Below are positions 53,411 through 63,245 of a stretch of DNA of 64,000 nt, piece after piece (position 1 is the first letter of the stretch; each line of letters opens with the position of its first letter). The notes beneath the pieces were generated by a model. It worked only from the letters and a program-made list of their open reading frames with translations. It did not search any database and was not told where the DNA came from. The stretch lies in NCBI GenBank assembly GCA_949152475.1, contig OX424569.1, positions 21,675,170-21,739,169 of the forward strand. Direction: 5' to 3'. Position numbers and translations under genes: made by a program. The DNA is from Terebella lapidaria. Its lineage: Eukaryota; Annelida; Polychaeta; Terebellida; Terebellidae.

Positions 53411-54322
53411 CTAGTTCTGTCCTCCAGTCCCCAGGTCGATACTCGCCTTGGTCTGGGCCGTCTGAGTCCTCAGGCTGCGTGGGGCTTGGGAAGGTGGCTG
53501 CCATGTCGACTTCAAGATGAACTGTGTGCCATCTGGGAGAATTGCGGTCTCCATCCGGGTGATGGTGCCAGGATCTTGCTGTAAGTGGACGTCGACATTC
53601 CCCTGTAATGCTTGGTGGCGGAAAGCTCTCAATGCCATCCCTGCCGGTGTTGTGCTGTTCATGCTAGGAGCGTCCCTAAACAACAGCCGAGGGTCGGTAA
53701 CTGTTCCGAACCTGGGAGTAGCTGTCCAGGATCCCAGTCGAAGTCCACGAGTCCCTGTCCATGGATGAGTCTTCCTGGTCTGCACGAGATGAGTCTCCTT
53801 TCCGCGTGTTTCAGCTGGCAACGCCTCCGGTTCAGGTGGTTGCAGGTCCTTGAGCCTTTCCAGTAATCGTACCCTCTTGGGAGAGTTCCGTTTCATGGAG
53901 GGCACACTCGGGGCAGGGAGCATATCGTCGGTTCCCGATTCCATATCGTCTGTGTCCTGCTCTCGCTTTCGGTGCCTGGTGAATCCGACAGGTAGCGGGA
54001 TGCTAACCGGAACGGAGGGTCTCTCGTCGATGTCAGAAGGCAAGATACTGGTAGCTGCCTCCTGGTCCAGGTCTTCTACGAACGCTATGTCAAACGCGTG
54101 CTCCGGCGTCCGGATGGGGCTCAGGTCCCAGGCCGGCTGTGTTCGTGTTGGGGCCTCTTTTGACGGTGTGTTGTCCAAGCGAGTCTCCCGCAGTGTTGGG
54201 TTGTCCGAGCGGGTCTCTCGCTCCATCTCTGAACGGTGGTAACGCCAGCGGTGTTGGTGCAGCTGGTGTTCCTTCCGGAACGAGTGGCGGCATGGGGGGT
54301 AGGGGCAGCTGTGAGGCAGCAT
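53411..54322 (-). CDS. Gypsy B third frame: C2H2 zinc-finger protein, 303 codons
   Basis: This frame lies after integrase and before the probable 3' LTR. It opens with MLPHSCPYPPCRHSFRKEHQ and continues LHQHRWRYH, a C2H2 finger with C-x4-C and H-x4-H spacing at the very N terminus. A charged, Pro/Thr-rich middle follows (RKREQDTDDMESGTDD), then a segment near the C terminus with RLLERLKDLQPPEPEALP and LRAFRHQALQGNVDVHL. There is no signal peptide or membrane segment. Directly before the ATG the minus strand reads TTACTTCTCATTTCCAG, a good splice-acceptor tract, which suggests a spliced subgenomic mRNA. A nucleic-acid-binding role is inferred. The name is unknown. Confidence 0.75.
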   Translation of the reverse strand: MLPHSCPYPPCRHSFRKEHQLHQHRWRYHRSEMERETRSDNPTLRETRLDNTPSKEAPTRTQPAWDLSPIRTPEHAFDIAFVEDLDQEAATSILPSDIDERPSVPVSIPLPVGFTRHRKREQDTDDMESGTDDMLPAPSVPSMKRNSPKRVRLLERLKDLQPPEPEALPAETRGKETHLVQTRKTHPWTGTRGLRLGSWTATPRFGTVTDPRLLFRDAPSMNSTTPAGMALRAFRHQALQGNVDVHLQQDPGTITRMETAILPDGTQFILKSTWQPPSQAPRSLRTQTAQTKASIDLGTGGQN

Positions 54323-54340
54323 CTGGAAATGAGAAGTAAT
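54323..54340 (-). promoter_or_regulatory. Putative splice acceptor before Gypsy B third frame
   Basis: The minus strand reads AATTACTTCTCATTTCCAG immediately before ATG. The same sequence stands before the corresponding ATG in the second family B copy (59,279-59,296). Spliced subgenomic mRNAs are known for the env frame of some Gypsy elements. Confidence 0.5.
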
Positions 54341-54456
54341 TGAGCATTCATAGGGCAGTCTGATAGGTGCACACGTTCAGTGGGTACACCTGCGTTAATC
54401 CCATCCAAATCGCTTGGGGGCCCTATGCCTACGCCTGGGTCGACTCCCCGACATCC

Positions 54457-57066
54457 CTAGGTTTGCCCAGTAACCCCCACAGAATAATTTCGATAATTTC
54501 CTTCGCTACCTCCCGGGTCAGCGGGGCCGCCCTCTAAGAGTCCCTCGAAATTATTCTGACCCTCGTGAGCGTTTTCGCCATCCTGATCGTCCTGTCTATC
54601 CCGATCATCCCGACCGTCACTACTGCCCTGATCGTCCTGGCTATCTTGACCATTCCGACCGTCACTACTGCCCTGATCGTCCTGGCTATCTTGACCATCT
54701 GCCCCGCCCCCATCGATCCAACCCTGGGAATCTTCGATCATTACATCTGCTAGTTGGGCCTGCAGGCCCCCGCACTGGATCCCCTGGTCTTTGGTTCCTG
54801 GGTCCTCTGGCTGGATCCACGATGGTGGAGTGTCGGAACCAAGGTAGATCTTCAGGTCATCCACGTGGACGGTCAAGGGTGTCGCATCGGCTTCTTTCTG
54901 GATGAGGTAATTGACCTCCCCGATACGTTTGATGATCAAATACGGTCCTGCATATGGGGATTGTAGCTTGTCTTGGTTGATGTTTGGAGGGTAGAGGCGC
55001 AGCACCCAGTCCCCTCTATGGAATTTCCGGGTTCCATCACGCCGATCGAAGTATCTCTTCTGTCGAGTAGCGCACACTCGGAGCCTATCCCTGGTTCTTT
55101 TGAAGTTCTCCAACATCGCACTATGGACCCATTCCACATATCGTCCCCCTAAAGCAAAAATGGCGTAACTCGTTTTTTGGCGTAACTCAATGAGACATAC
55201 CAAAGTAATGCTTGACATGTCCACTACCTGCTCGTATATCACTCCTGGTTGTATTCAGCACCATAAAATAACTAGAAGCCTATAACATATTGGCGTATCT
55301 CGAGGCTTGACTTACGCCATTTTGATCTTGAGTTAGGCCAAAACTGTTCTAGTGTTTGTGGTGACTTACGCCAAAAACGTCACTAGTGGGTATTGACTTA
55401 CGCCAAAATTGCATTTAGCTGTTGAGTTACGCCATTTATGCTTTAGGACCTTCGTGAGATACGTCAAAATTGCATTAGTGATTTTGTCCAGTAAGTTGTC
55501 AATGAGAGCATCTTTGGCATAAGTCATGCTAATCTTAGTTAATTAGTCATTTTCTCAAAAGTAAGAATAACATTGATAGTAGTTGAACTACAGTGGTACA
55601 ATACTTGGTAATTTATGCAATAGGTCTCTGAATTTGGAAGCTTTTACTTGGAATTTAAAGGCAAGAAACCTTTCAAACTGATTATTTCAAAACCACCAAA
55701 AACTAGTTACGCCATATTTGCTTTAGGGGGACGATATTCTACTGGGCAGGAATACTGAGGAGTCTCTGTTGGCGTGGGGAACATGAGGTCAATTGGAAGA
55801 GTGATTTCCCGACCGAGCATCATCATATTAGGGCTGTAGCCAGTACTTTCGTGCATGGTGGCTCTGTAGGCGCACATGACGTAAGGTAGATGATAATCCC
55901 AGTCTTCTGGAGCGTCGGCGCACAACTTTGATAACATGGCTATCAACGTGCGGTTGAAGCGCTCCACCTGTCCATCTGACGTGGGGTGATATGGTGCCGT
56001 TCTGGTGCCCTTGATTTCCAGTAGCCTGCACAACTCCTTGGTCAGTTCCAATCGAAACTCTGGTCCTTGGTCAGAGTGAAGGATTCGGGTGCTCCGGGGC
56101 GTGTGAAGACCTCGGTAACCAGCACATCTGCTACGGTTATGGCTCGGTGGTTTGTAGTCACTGATCACTAGGGCGCAAATGTTGCCATTGGAAGATTCCG
56201 TTGGGATACTCAGAATATCCATGGCCATGCATTCCATCGGTGACCCTACAGGATCCTGTGTAAGGGTGTTACTCTTCGGACCTGGTCTTTTGTTGCGGAA
56301 TTGGCACTCGCGGCACTGTTGACACCATCGATCATCATCGGCAGTGACTCCCGGCCACCAGAATCGCCTTCTGACATTGAAGAGAGTCTTCCTCTGTCCG
56401 ACATGGCCGGCGAGTCGATGTCTGTGCAGCTGAACTGAACTGAACTGAACTGAATTTAGCAGCTGCTCCATAATGAACGTCCGGAGGGAAGGAGGTACCA
56501 CAAGCCGCAGCCTCTGTCCTGGTTCCCCTTCTATTGAGCAGCGTCGATACAAGAGTCCATTATCCAGCACTAGTTGAGGAAATAGGTTCCACAAGGTCCG
56601 CAAAGCTGGTCCCTCGGTCCTCATGCTGTCCCATCCGGGCTTTTCGCCAGCCGCCACCCATAACCATGCCTTCCTGCCATTCCCGAACTTGATTAGGATC
56701 CCATTCGTCCAACCAAGGCAGCTCCATTTGCGCCCGCGTGGTGATAGCACGGCAAACTGGCTCCTCATTGGACAAGTGGCGTAATGCATTCTGAGCTGTA
56801 GAAGATTCCAATTTACTGCTTTTCCTGGATGGCTGCTGCCGCGTGTCCTTGTCTTCCTGCCGTTCACAGTGCCGACAGTCTTCACAGGGTCGTCGTGAAA
56901 GGGCATCCGCGTTTCCGTGCTTCCGGCCGGGGCGATACTGGATCTCAATCGGGTAGCTGCTCAAAATCTCCAGCCACCGGGCTGTCTGGCCTTCCGGGTT
57001 CTTGAACCGACGCAACCAGTTTAAGGCCCCATGGTCAGTTCTGTCAGTTCATGTCAGTTCTGTCAG
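54457..57066 (-). pseudogene. Gypsy B pol: RNase H and integrase region (fossil)
   Basis: On the minus strand the end of RNase H comes first (IEIQYRPGRKHGNADALSRR, near 56,940). The zinc-binding integrase domain follows (HRLAGHVGQRKTLFNVRRRF, then CQQCREC), and then the core with AMDILSIP, LHSDQGPEF and SDGQVERFNR. The C-terminal module has GDWVLRLYPPNIN, SPYAGPYLIIKRIG and VHVDDLKIYLG. A Gly/Gln/Asp-rich tail contains a short repeat (GQDSQDDQGSSDGR). A 594 bp MITE is inserted at 55,141-55,734. The family resembles A in motif type but not closely in sequence. Confidence 0.88.
55141..55734. mobile_element. 594 bp MITE in Gypsy B, TA duplication, proven by an empty sister site
   Basis: Inverted repeats of about 30 bp with one mismatch begin TCGTCCCCCTAAAGCAAA on each strand. 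TA flanks both ends (55,139-55,140 and 55,735-55,736). The second family B copy carries the empty site CATTCCACATATTCTACTGG near 60,071-60,090. Inside are repeated GACTTACGCCAAAA and GCGTAACTC words in both orientations, like subterminal transposase-binding sites. There is no coding frame. It fits a Tc1/mariner-type non-autonomous element. Confidence 0.95.
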
Positions 57067-58776
57067 TTAATGCAGGGGCTTTGCTATGTCAGTAAACCGG
57101 TGCACGAAACGTCGATAATATGAGCAAAGGCCCAAGAAACTCCTGACCTCTTTCGTGCATAGTGGGATCTTCCATTCCTTCACTGCTTCGATCTTCTTTG
57201 GATCCGTGGCTATCCCGTTCTCCGACACAATGTGACCGAGAAAATCTACTTGAGCCCGGAAAAGTTGGCACTTTCCGGGTGATATTTTCAGTCCAGCCTT
57301 CTGTATGCGGGTTAGCTCTTGGTCCAAACGGTTGAGGTGGGTGTCGAAGTCCTTGGCGAACACGATGACGTCGTCCAAGTACACAAGACAGGTTTCCCAG
57401 TGGAGACCTGCTAGCACCCGTTCCATGAGCCTCTCAAACGTCGCTCCAGCTGAGGTCAATCCGAATAGGAGGATGTTCCATTGGTACAGCCCCCCGCCTC
57501 CAGTGCAGAAGGCTGTCTTCTCCGCGTCGGCTGGATCCATCTCCACCTGCCAGTAGCCGCTGGCCAGGTCCAAGGTGGAGAACCATTTAGAGCCCACCAG
57601 GGCGTCCAGGGTGTCGTCGATGCGTGGTATCGGATAGCTGTCCTTCTTTGTTACTTCATTTACCTTTCGGTAATCGATGCAAAACCGCCAGCTCCCGTCC
57701 TTCTTCTTCACCATCACGACCGGGGATGCCCAGGGGCTGGCTGACGGAGAGATCACTCCCATCTTCAGCATACGTTCCACTTCCTTAGCACAGTAAGCTC
57801 GCTTGGCAAAGGGTAACCGCCTGGGACACTGCCGGATGGGCGCGGCATCACCGGTTGGGATGTGGTGTTTTACCAGATCCGTCCTCCCTAGGTCATCCTT
57901 TGACTTAGCAAAGCAACCCCTGTGCTTCATGAGCAGCTCCTTCACCTGGGTACCCTGTTGGTGATCCATGCCTGTTGAGGTTGCGTCGAACACTTCTGCC
58001 AGGTGTGGAGGAAGTCCTGGCTGGGGTTCCTTCAGCATTACTCCAGAAACCCGAGACTTGGCTTGTTGTTCCATCACCACACTGGCTGGTTCACAAGTGG
58101 CTGCAAAAGTTCTCTTGTATAACTTGACGGGTTGGTCCGTGAGATTCATGATCCGTAAGGGAATCGAACCACATGGGTTCACAATACCCTTTACGATCAT
58201 GACCTGTTTCCTCTCCACTAGCTGGGATGCGGGTTCCACAATGCCGTTCGTATATTCAGGATGTCCTTCAACCATGCCCTCGACTATCTGCTCACTCAAT
58301 GCGGGAATCACGCACGTCTCTCTGAGGTAGATCCAGCATACAGCAGACACGTCCTTCTTCGGCTTGCATGGAATCATCTGACCCTTCATCCACACCATTG
58401 CTCTCTCGATGTCCAGTACACAGCCATGCGTCTTGAAGAAGTCGAACCCAAGTATCATGGATGAATCAATATCGGCGACTACTAATAGCTGTTGCACCTG
58501 TTGTCCATCAATCTCCAGGTCAAAAACAGCTTGGCAATATGGCGATATAAGTCCTCCATCCGCCATCTTCAGGCTCCCCGCTCCTTTCTCCAAGGTCGGC
58601 CGCTTGTCCTCTGGTAACATCATATAGCAATTGGGGTGCAGGACTGATATTGTGGAACCAGCATCCAGTAGACAAGTCACACTTTTGCAGTACATTTTGA
58701 TAACCAGATACAGGCTGTCAAAATCTTGATCCAGGTTGGGCCCATCAGTTTCGGTTGTAGCTGGGCTTTGGCCTGG
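57067..58776 (-). CDS. Gypsy B pol: protease and reverse transcriptase
   Basis: On the minus strand, a retropepsin has active-site-like LLDAGSTISVLHPN (Asp-Ala-Gly in place of the usual DTG/DSG) and MILGFDFFKTHG, the second conserved region. RT follows: HHIPTGDAAPIRQCPRRLPF, SPWASPVVMVKKKDGSWRFC, IDYRKVNEVTKKDSYPIPRI, FSTLDLASGYWQVEMD, LLFGLTSAGATFERLMERVL, and the active site VYLDDVIVFA. Then FLGHIVSENGI and VRSFLGLCSYYRRFV mark the connection. Upstream of the protease the sequence is gag-like for only about 80 bp and then breaks into the neighbouring family B fragment. Confidence 0.9.
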   Translation of the reverse strand, partial: PGQSPATTETDGPNLDQDFDSLYLVIKMYCKSVTCLLDAGSTISVLHPNCYMMLPEDKRPTLEKGAGSLKMADGGLISPYCQAVFDLEIDGQQVQQLLVVADIDSSMILGFDFFKTHGCVLDIERAMVWMKGQMIPCKPKKDVSAVCWIYLRETCVIPALSEQIVEGMVEGHPEYTNGIVEPASQLVERKQVMIVKGIVNPCGSIPLRIMNLTDQPVKLYKRTFAATCEPASVVMEQQAKSRVSGVMLKEPQPGLPPHLAEVFDATSTGMDHQQGTQVKELLMKHRGCFAKSKDDLGRTDLVKHHIPTGDAAPIRQCPRRLPFAKRAYCAKEVERMLKMGVISPSASPWASPVVMVKKKDGSWRFCIDYRKVNEVTKKDSYPIPRIDDTLDALVGSKWFSTLDLASGYWQVEMDPADAEKTAFCTGGGGLYQWNILLFGLTSAGATFERLMERVLAGLHWETCLVYLDDVIVFAKDFDTHLNRLDQELTRIQKAGLKISPGKCQLFRAQVDFLGHIVSENGIATDPKKIEAVKEWKIPLCTKEVRSFLGLCSYYRRFVHRFTDIAKPLH

Positions 58777-60252
58777 ACGCCTCCGGTTCAGGTGGTTGCA
58801 GGTCCTTGAGCTCTTCCAGTAATCGTACCCTCTTGGGAGAGTTCCGTTTCATGGAGGGCACGCTCGGGGCAGGGAGCATATCGTCGGTTCCCGATTCCAT
58901 ATCGTCTGTGTCCTGCTCTCGCTTTCGGCGCCTGGTGAATCAGACAGGTAGCGGGATGCTAACCAGAACGGAGGATCTCTCGTCGATGTCTGAAGGCAAG
59001 ATACTGGTAGCTGCCTCCTGGTCCAGGTCTTCTACGAACGCTATGTCAAACACGTGCTCCGGCGTCCGGATGGGGCTCAGGTCCCAGGCCGGCCCTGTCC
59101 GTGTTGGGGCCTCTTTTGATGGTGTGTTGTCCAAGCGAGTCTCCCGCAGTGTTGGGTTGTCCGAGCGGGTCTCTCGCTCCATCTCTGAACGGTGGTAATG
59201 CCAGCGGTGTTGGTGCAGCTGGTGTTCCTTCCGGAACGAGTGGCGGCATGGGGGGTAGGGGCAGCTGTGAGGCAGCATCTGGAAATGAGAAGTAATTGAG
59301 CATTCATAGGGCAGTCTGATAGGTGCACACGTTCAGTGGGTACACCCACGTTAATGCCATCCAAATCGCTTGGGGGCCCTATGCCTACGCCTGGGTCGAC
59401 TCCCCGACATCCCTAGGTTTGCCCAGTAACCCCCACAGAATAATTTCGATAATTTCCTTCGCTACCTCCCGGGTCAGCGGGGCCGCCCTCTAAGAGTCCC
59501 TCGAAATTATTCTGACCCTCGTGAGCGTTTTCGCCATCCTGATCGTCCTGTCTATCCCGATCATCCCGACCGTCACTACTGCCCTGATCGTCCTGGCTAT
59601 CTTGACCATTCCGACCGTCACTACTGCCCTGATCATCCTGGCTATCTTGACCATCTGCCCCGCCCCCATCGATCCAACCCTGGGAATCTTCGATCATTAC
59701 ATCTGCTAGTTGGGCCTGCAGGCCCCCGCACTGGACCCCCTGGTCTTTGGTTCCTGGGTCCTCTGGCTGGATCCACGATGGCGGAGTGTCGGAACCAAGG
59801 TAGATCTTCAGGTCATCCATGTGGACGGTCAAGGGTGTCGCATCGGCTTCCTTCTGGATGAGGTAATTGACCTCCCCGATACGTTTGATGATCAAATACG
59901 GTCCTGCATATGGGGATTGTAGCTTGTCCTGGTTGATGTTTGGAGGGTAGAGGCGCAGCACCCAGTCCCCTCTATGGAATTTCCGGGTTCCATCACGCCG
60001 AGCGAAGTATCTCTTCTGTCGAGTAGCGCACATTTGGAGCCTATCCCTGGCTCTTTTGAAGTTCTATGGACCCATTCCACATATTCTACTGGGCAGGAAT
60101 ACTGAGGAGTCTCTGTTGGCGTGGGGAACATGAGGTCAATTGGAAGAATGATTTCCAGACCGAGCATCAGCCTATTAGGGCTGTAGCCAGTACTTTCGTG
60201 CATGGTGGCTCTGTAGGCGCACATGACGTAAGGTAGATGATCATCCCAGTCT
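58777..60252 (-). mobile_element. Gypsy B, copy 2 fragment (integrase end to third frame)
   Basis: This repeats 53,821-55,905 of copy 1 at roughly 97% by eye, without the MITE. It carries the end of the integrase core, the GPY-type C-terminal module (SPYAGPYLIIKRIG), the acidic tail, and the N-terminal part of the third frame with the same zinc finger (59,278-58,940 on minus). Both ends are abrupt. At 58,776/58,777 it joins copy 1, and at 60,252/60,255 it joins the Gypsy A LTR. It is a fossil fragment. Confidence 0.9.
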
Positions 60253-60254
60253 CA

Positions 60255-60983
60255 GATTTTGCCCTAAGCACGCGGCAGGTGATTGTAAACATACATGCCA
60301 TTTATGTGGCCTTTTCGTTCTTGGCCTTGTTTTGACACGCTCCATTCGAGCAGGCGTTGCCATGGCAACGCATTGTAATTTACGCTCTAGTAAACTATAA
60401 CAATGGTTTGATTATGCTTCGCGTGCAGCCTCTAGTTTCTGGTGTATTATATATACACTGGAAGCGGCTCGGTCGAGGAGATTGTCCAAGATCGAGTGAC
60501 AGGATGCACTCGGAGCTCGCCATGAGCTTTGAGTTCCCTGTTCGGGAGTAGTGGGCTCCTAGAGCCCTGGGGACGATTTCCATGGGGAGGTCCGGGCTGG
60601 GAGAGACAAGTTGCTGACTCGGGGGCGCAAGCCCTGTGGATCGCCAGTTCTCTCCCTTCCCGGGACGGTGTGACATAGGCTCTGGCCAGCATGTCGGACT
60701 GTACGGGGTTCCGTCCCCGAGGCAGACCGCGGCTCGCCAGGCCCCTCCAGCTAACACCGTGGTGATGAACCAGTTTCTGAACGGTGTCCGTAGGCCTGGG
60801 AGTGTCGGGTGGGCTGTTACCTGGTTACCGTTAATGCTAGAGTGGTTACCGTGTCCGCAGTGACCTCCGGTGAGCGGCGCCGCCACAAGGATCCGGAATA
60901 GCGGATGCGCGTCCCTAAGGACTCGCGATGAGAGGACTATCCTCGAGGATCCCGAAGAGCGGACGATAGTCAATAACTTTACA
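60255..60983 (+). repeat. Gypsy A 5' LTR, left end missing
   Basis: It matches 7,777-8,506 throughout (GATTTTGCCCTAAGCACGCG at the start, AACTTTACA at the end), with about 90% identity by eye. A TATATATA box is at 60,449-60,456. The first bases of the full LTR (TGTTGGGGACC...) are absent here. Confidence 0.9.
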
Positions 60984-61002
60984 TTGGTGCTGTGACCAGG
61001 AT
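60984..61002 (+). promoter_or_regulatory. Primer-binding site of Gypsy A
   Basis: TTGGTGCTGTGACCAGGA directly follows the LTR end. A TGG start complementary to a tRNA CCA end is expected for the minus-strand primer. The matching tRNA 3' end would read GGTCACAGCACCA. I cannot assign the tRNA with confidence. A His-type acceptor is closest, with a mismatch. Confidence 0.6.
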
Positions 61003-61096
61003 CAGTCCGACAGTGTTCCATCGCAGCCTACCGTCACAGTGTTGTAGCCTCCTTCGTCCCTGGGGATCGCCCGCTCCTCAAGGACGTCTCAGGAAA

Positions 61097-63245
61097 ATGG
61101 CAAAAGAAAAAGAAATAAAGATAAAGACAAAGTCAATGAACCCAAGGGGAGGGAAACGGGTGGAAACGTCGCGGACCGTACCCGGTCGAGCGACGACCGC
61201 CGTGAGACATCTTCGGGTGACTCCGGCGGTAGTAAGGTACGTGCGGAGACCTCCATGGACGGAACCCCGTCTACAGAGTCGACTCCGGTGTCCCTGGCTC
61301 CGTCTCCGGACGTGGAGTCGCGCCCCGCGGGGCCGCAACCGAGGTTGCTATCAGGGTCTAGCCCTGATCCGTTAGGCGCGGTGGGTGGAGCTGACAACGT
61401 CACTCTGTCACTCTGTCAGGGGACATCTCCGGATGTCCGGGATCGAGTGGACGCCGGCACGAGCACCTACGGGCAAGCGTTACTGGATGCCACCTCCGGC
61501 CGGAGGAGCTCTTGCGAGGGCTCCCGGCGGGAATTCCAGGCGGTCCGCATCAGGCGGAATGGACCAGCTCACTAACACTCTTAGTGCGCTGGCTCCTTTA
61601 GGGCGCTATGACCGCGCCCGGTCGCCCCACCAGGGACGATCAGACCGGCGGAACCGTTCACCCTCTCCGCCGTCACAAGGCAACTCGGGGCCTTTGACGG
61701 AGAGGGAGAGGTGGCTGATATCCGAGGCGCTTGTACAGTTCAAGCAGAATCAGCCGCCTCCGAGCGTCGATCCGTCGGCTGCGTTCAGTCCGGGGATGAC
61801 TGGGCCCATGGCCCCTCCCCAAGTCCTGCCGAGTCTGCAGGCGCCAGTGGCCCCCGCAATGGGACCCGCGCCTGCTCCGCGGCTCGGAGACACCACGTTG
61901 GCGACCGCGTCGACCGTTCCGACGGTTGGAGCGCAAGCCGCGTGGTCTACTTACCCTGGCGCGTACAGTGTGTCGGACGGGCAGTGGCAACAGGTGGCTT
62001 CGGCCCCAGCCTTGCCGCCCCATCTGGAGCCTACCCAGTAGGTTCGATGGGAGCCCCGCCCACACCTAGCCAGGGTGGGTTTTCAGCGGGAATGACCCCG
62101 GCGGCAAGCGTGACCTTTCCTGCTCCCATGTCCGTGGCGTCGATGTTTGCTCCGGCAGACTCCGCCGCAGGCACGGGTAGCTCGCGGGCCTTGCCGCTGT
62201 ACACGGACGACCCCGGAGCCGGGACCGCACGTTGGGCACGTAGCAAACGCGATGACGGCCCGACCACTCCTCGTGGCGGAAACGGTTCAACGGGGATAAC
62301 GCCGACTTGGAGGACTACTTACTCCAAGTGTGGCGTACCGCCGTGTACGAAGGATGGACCCAGCAGGAAGCTGGGCATGTCCTCGCGGGGAGCTTGGAAG
62401 GAAAAGCTCTCCGCGTTATGCCGTGTCTGCCGGTGGGAACAGTGACCTTCGGCGAGGTTGCCTATCAACTTCGCCTGCTGTTCACGCCGACGACCAACCG
62501 GCGGCAGTTTGAACGAGAGTTCAAAGCGCATACCCGCCAACCGACTGAGTCCGTGACAGACTATGCGTTTAACCTGCGCATACTCGGCCGGAGAGCCTAT
62601 CCGGACATGGACTCCAGACGGTTTGAGACGATGCTGATCGATCAGTTCATCGATGGCCAGCCTTACCACTTAGCATACGGGCTGGCCACCCATGAAAAAC
62701 GATCGATGGAGGAGGCGATAGACTCCGCACTTGCGCTCGAGGTAGCTGTCCGCCCTAGACAGTTGCCTCCGGCCCCGGCTCCGGCCTCGGCTGTTCCCGC
62801 GCAGGCGGCGACCCCTCCTCCGGCCAAAGTGTCGCAGGTAACCCCGTGGCAGGACCCGGTCGTCCGGGAACCCGCCAGGGAACCTACCCCACAGTGGGTT
62901 AGTGCGCCGGCACCCTCCACAGGGATGCCCGCACATGCGGCACCAGTCGCCGCGCCGTGCTCGTCCTCGGAATACGATTTCGGCGCCACGCAGATGATTG
63001 CGCACTGCGCCGGGATCGAAGCTCCGGGACCCGCAGAATGTTGCGCGTTCACCTCCGGACCAGCCCAGAACCGTCTCTGTCACCTCTGCGGAAAGCAGGG
63101 ACACTTTTGGCTGAAGTGTCCGGAGTTGTTGGAACACCTGCGGTTGCGCGGATACCAGGGAGCCCTCCCTGGCCCGCAACGGAGGAATTCCTTCCAGTCT
63201 GGTCCTCCGGGAAAGCAAGGTCGGAACCCGTGGCAGGGAAACTAG
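61097..63245 (+). pseudogene. Gypsy A gag region with CCHC zinc knuckle (fossil, a few breaks)
   Basis: The first ATG after the leader is at 61,097 and begins a Lys-rich stretch (MAKEKEIKIKTKSMNPRGGK). A Pro/Ser-rich section follows. A capsid-like part at about 62,307-62,760 reads VWRTAVYEGWTQQEAGHVLA, LRLLFTPTTNRRQFEREFKA, VTDYAFNLRILGRRAYPDM and FETMLIDQFIDGQP, which is typical of the retrotransposon gag domain. A CCHC knuckle (CHLCGKQGHFWLKC) is at 63,078-63,119. Gag forms the virus-like particle and binds the RNA. Confidence 0.85.

Larger units (their letters stand above)
52307..58776 (-). mobile_element. Ty3/Gypsy family B, copy 1 (minus), 5' part missing, with nested MITE
   Basis: Read on the minus strand: protease, RT, RNase H, integrase, acidic integrase tail, a third frame with a C2H2 finger, and a probable 3' LTR. 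A 594 bp MITE lies in the integrase region. The gag side is lost at 58,776, where another fragment of the same family begins, so the two copies are joined at a rearrangement. Pol has several breaks in addition to the MITE. It is a fossil. Confidence 0.9.
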
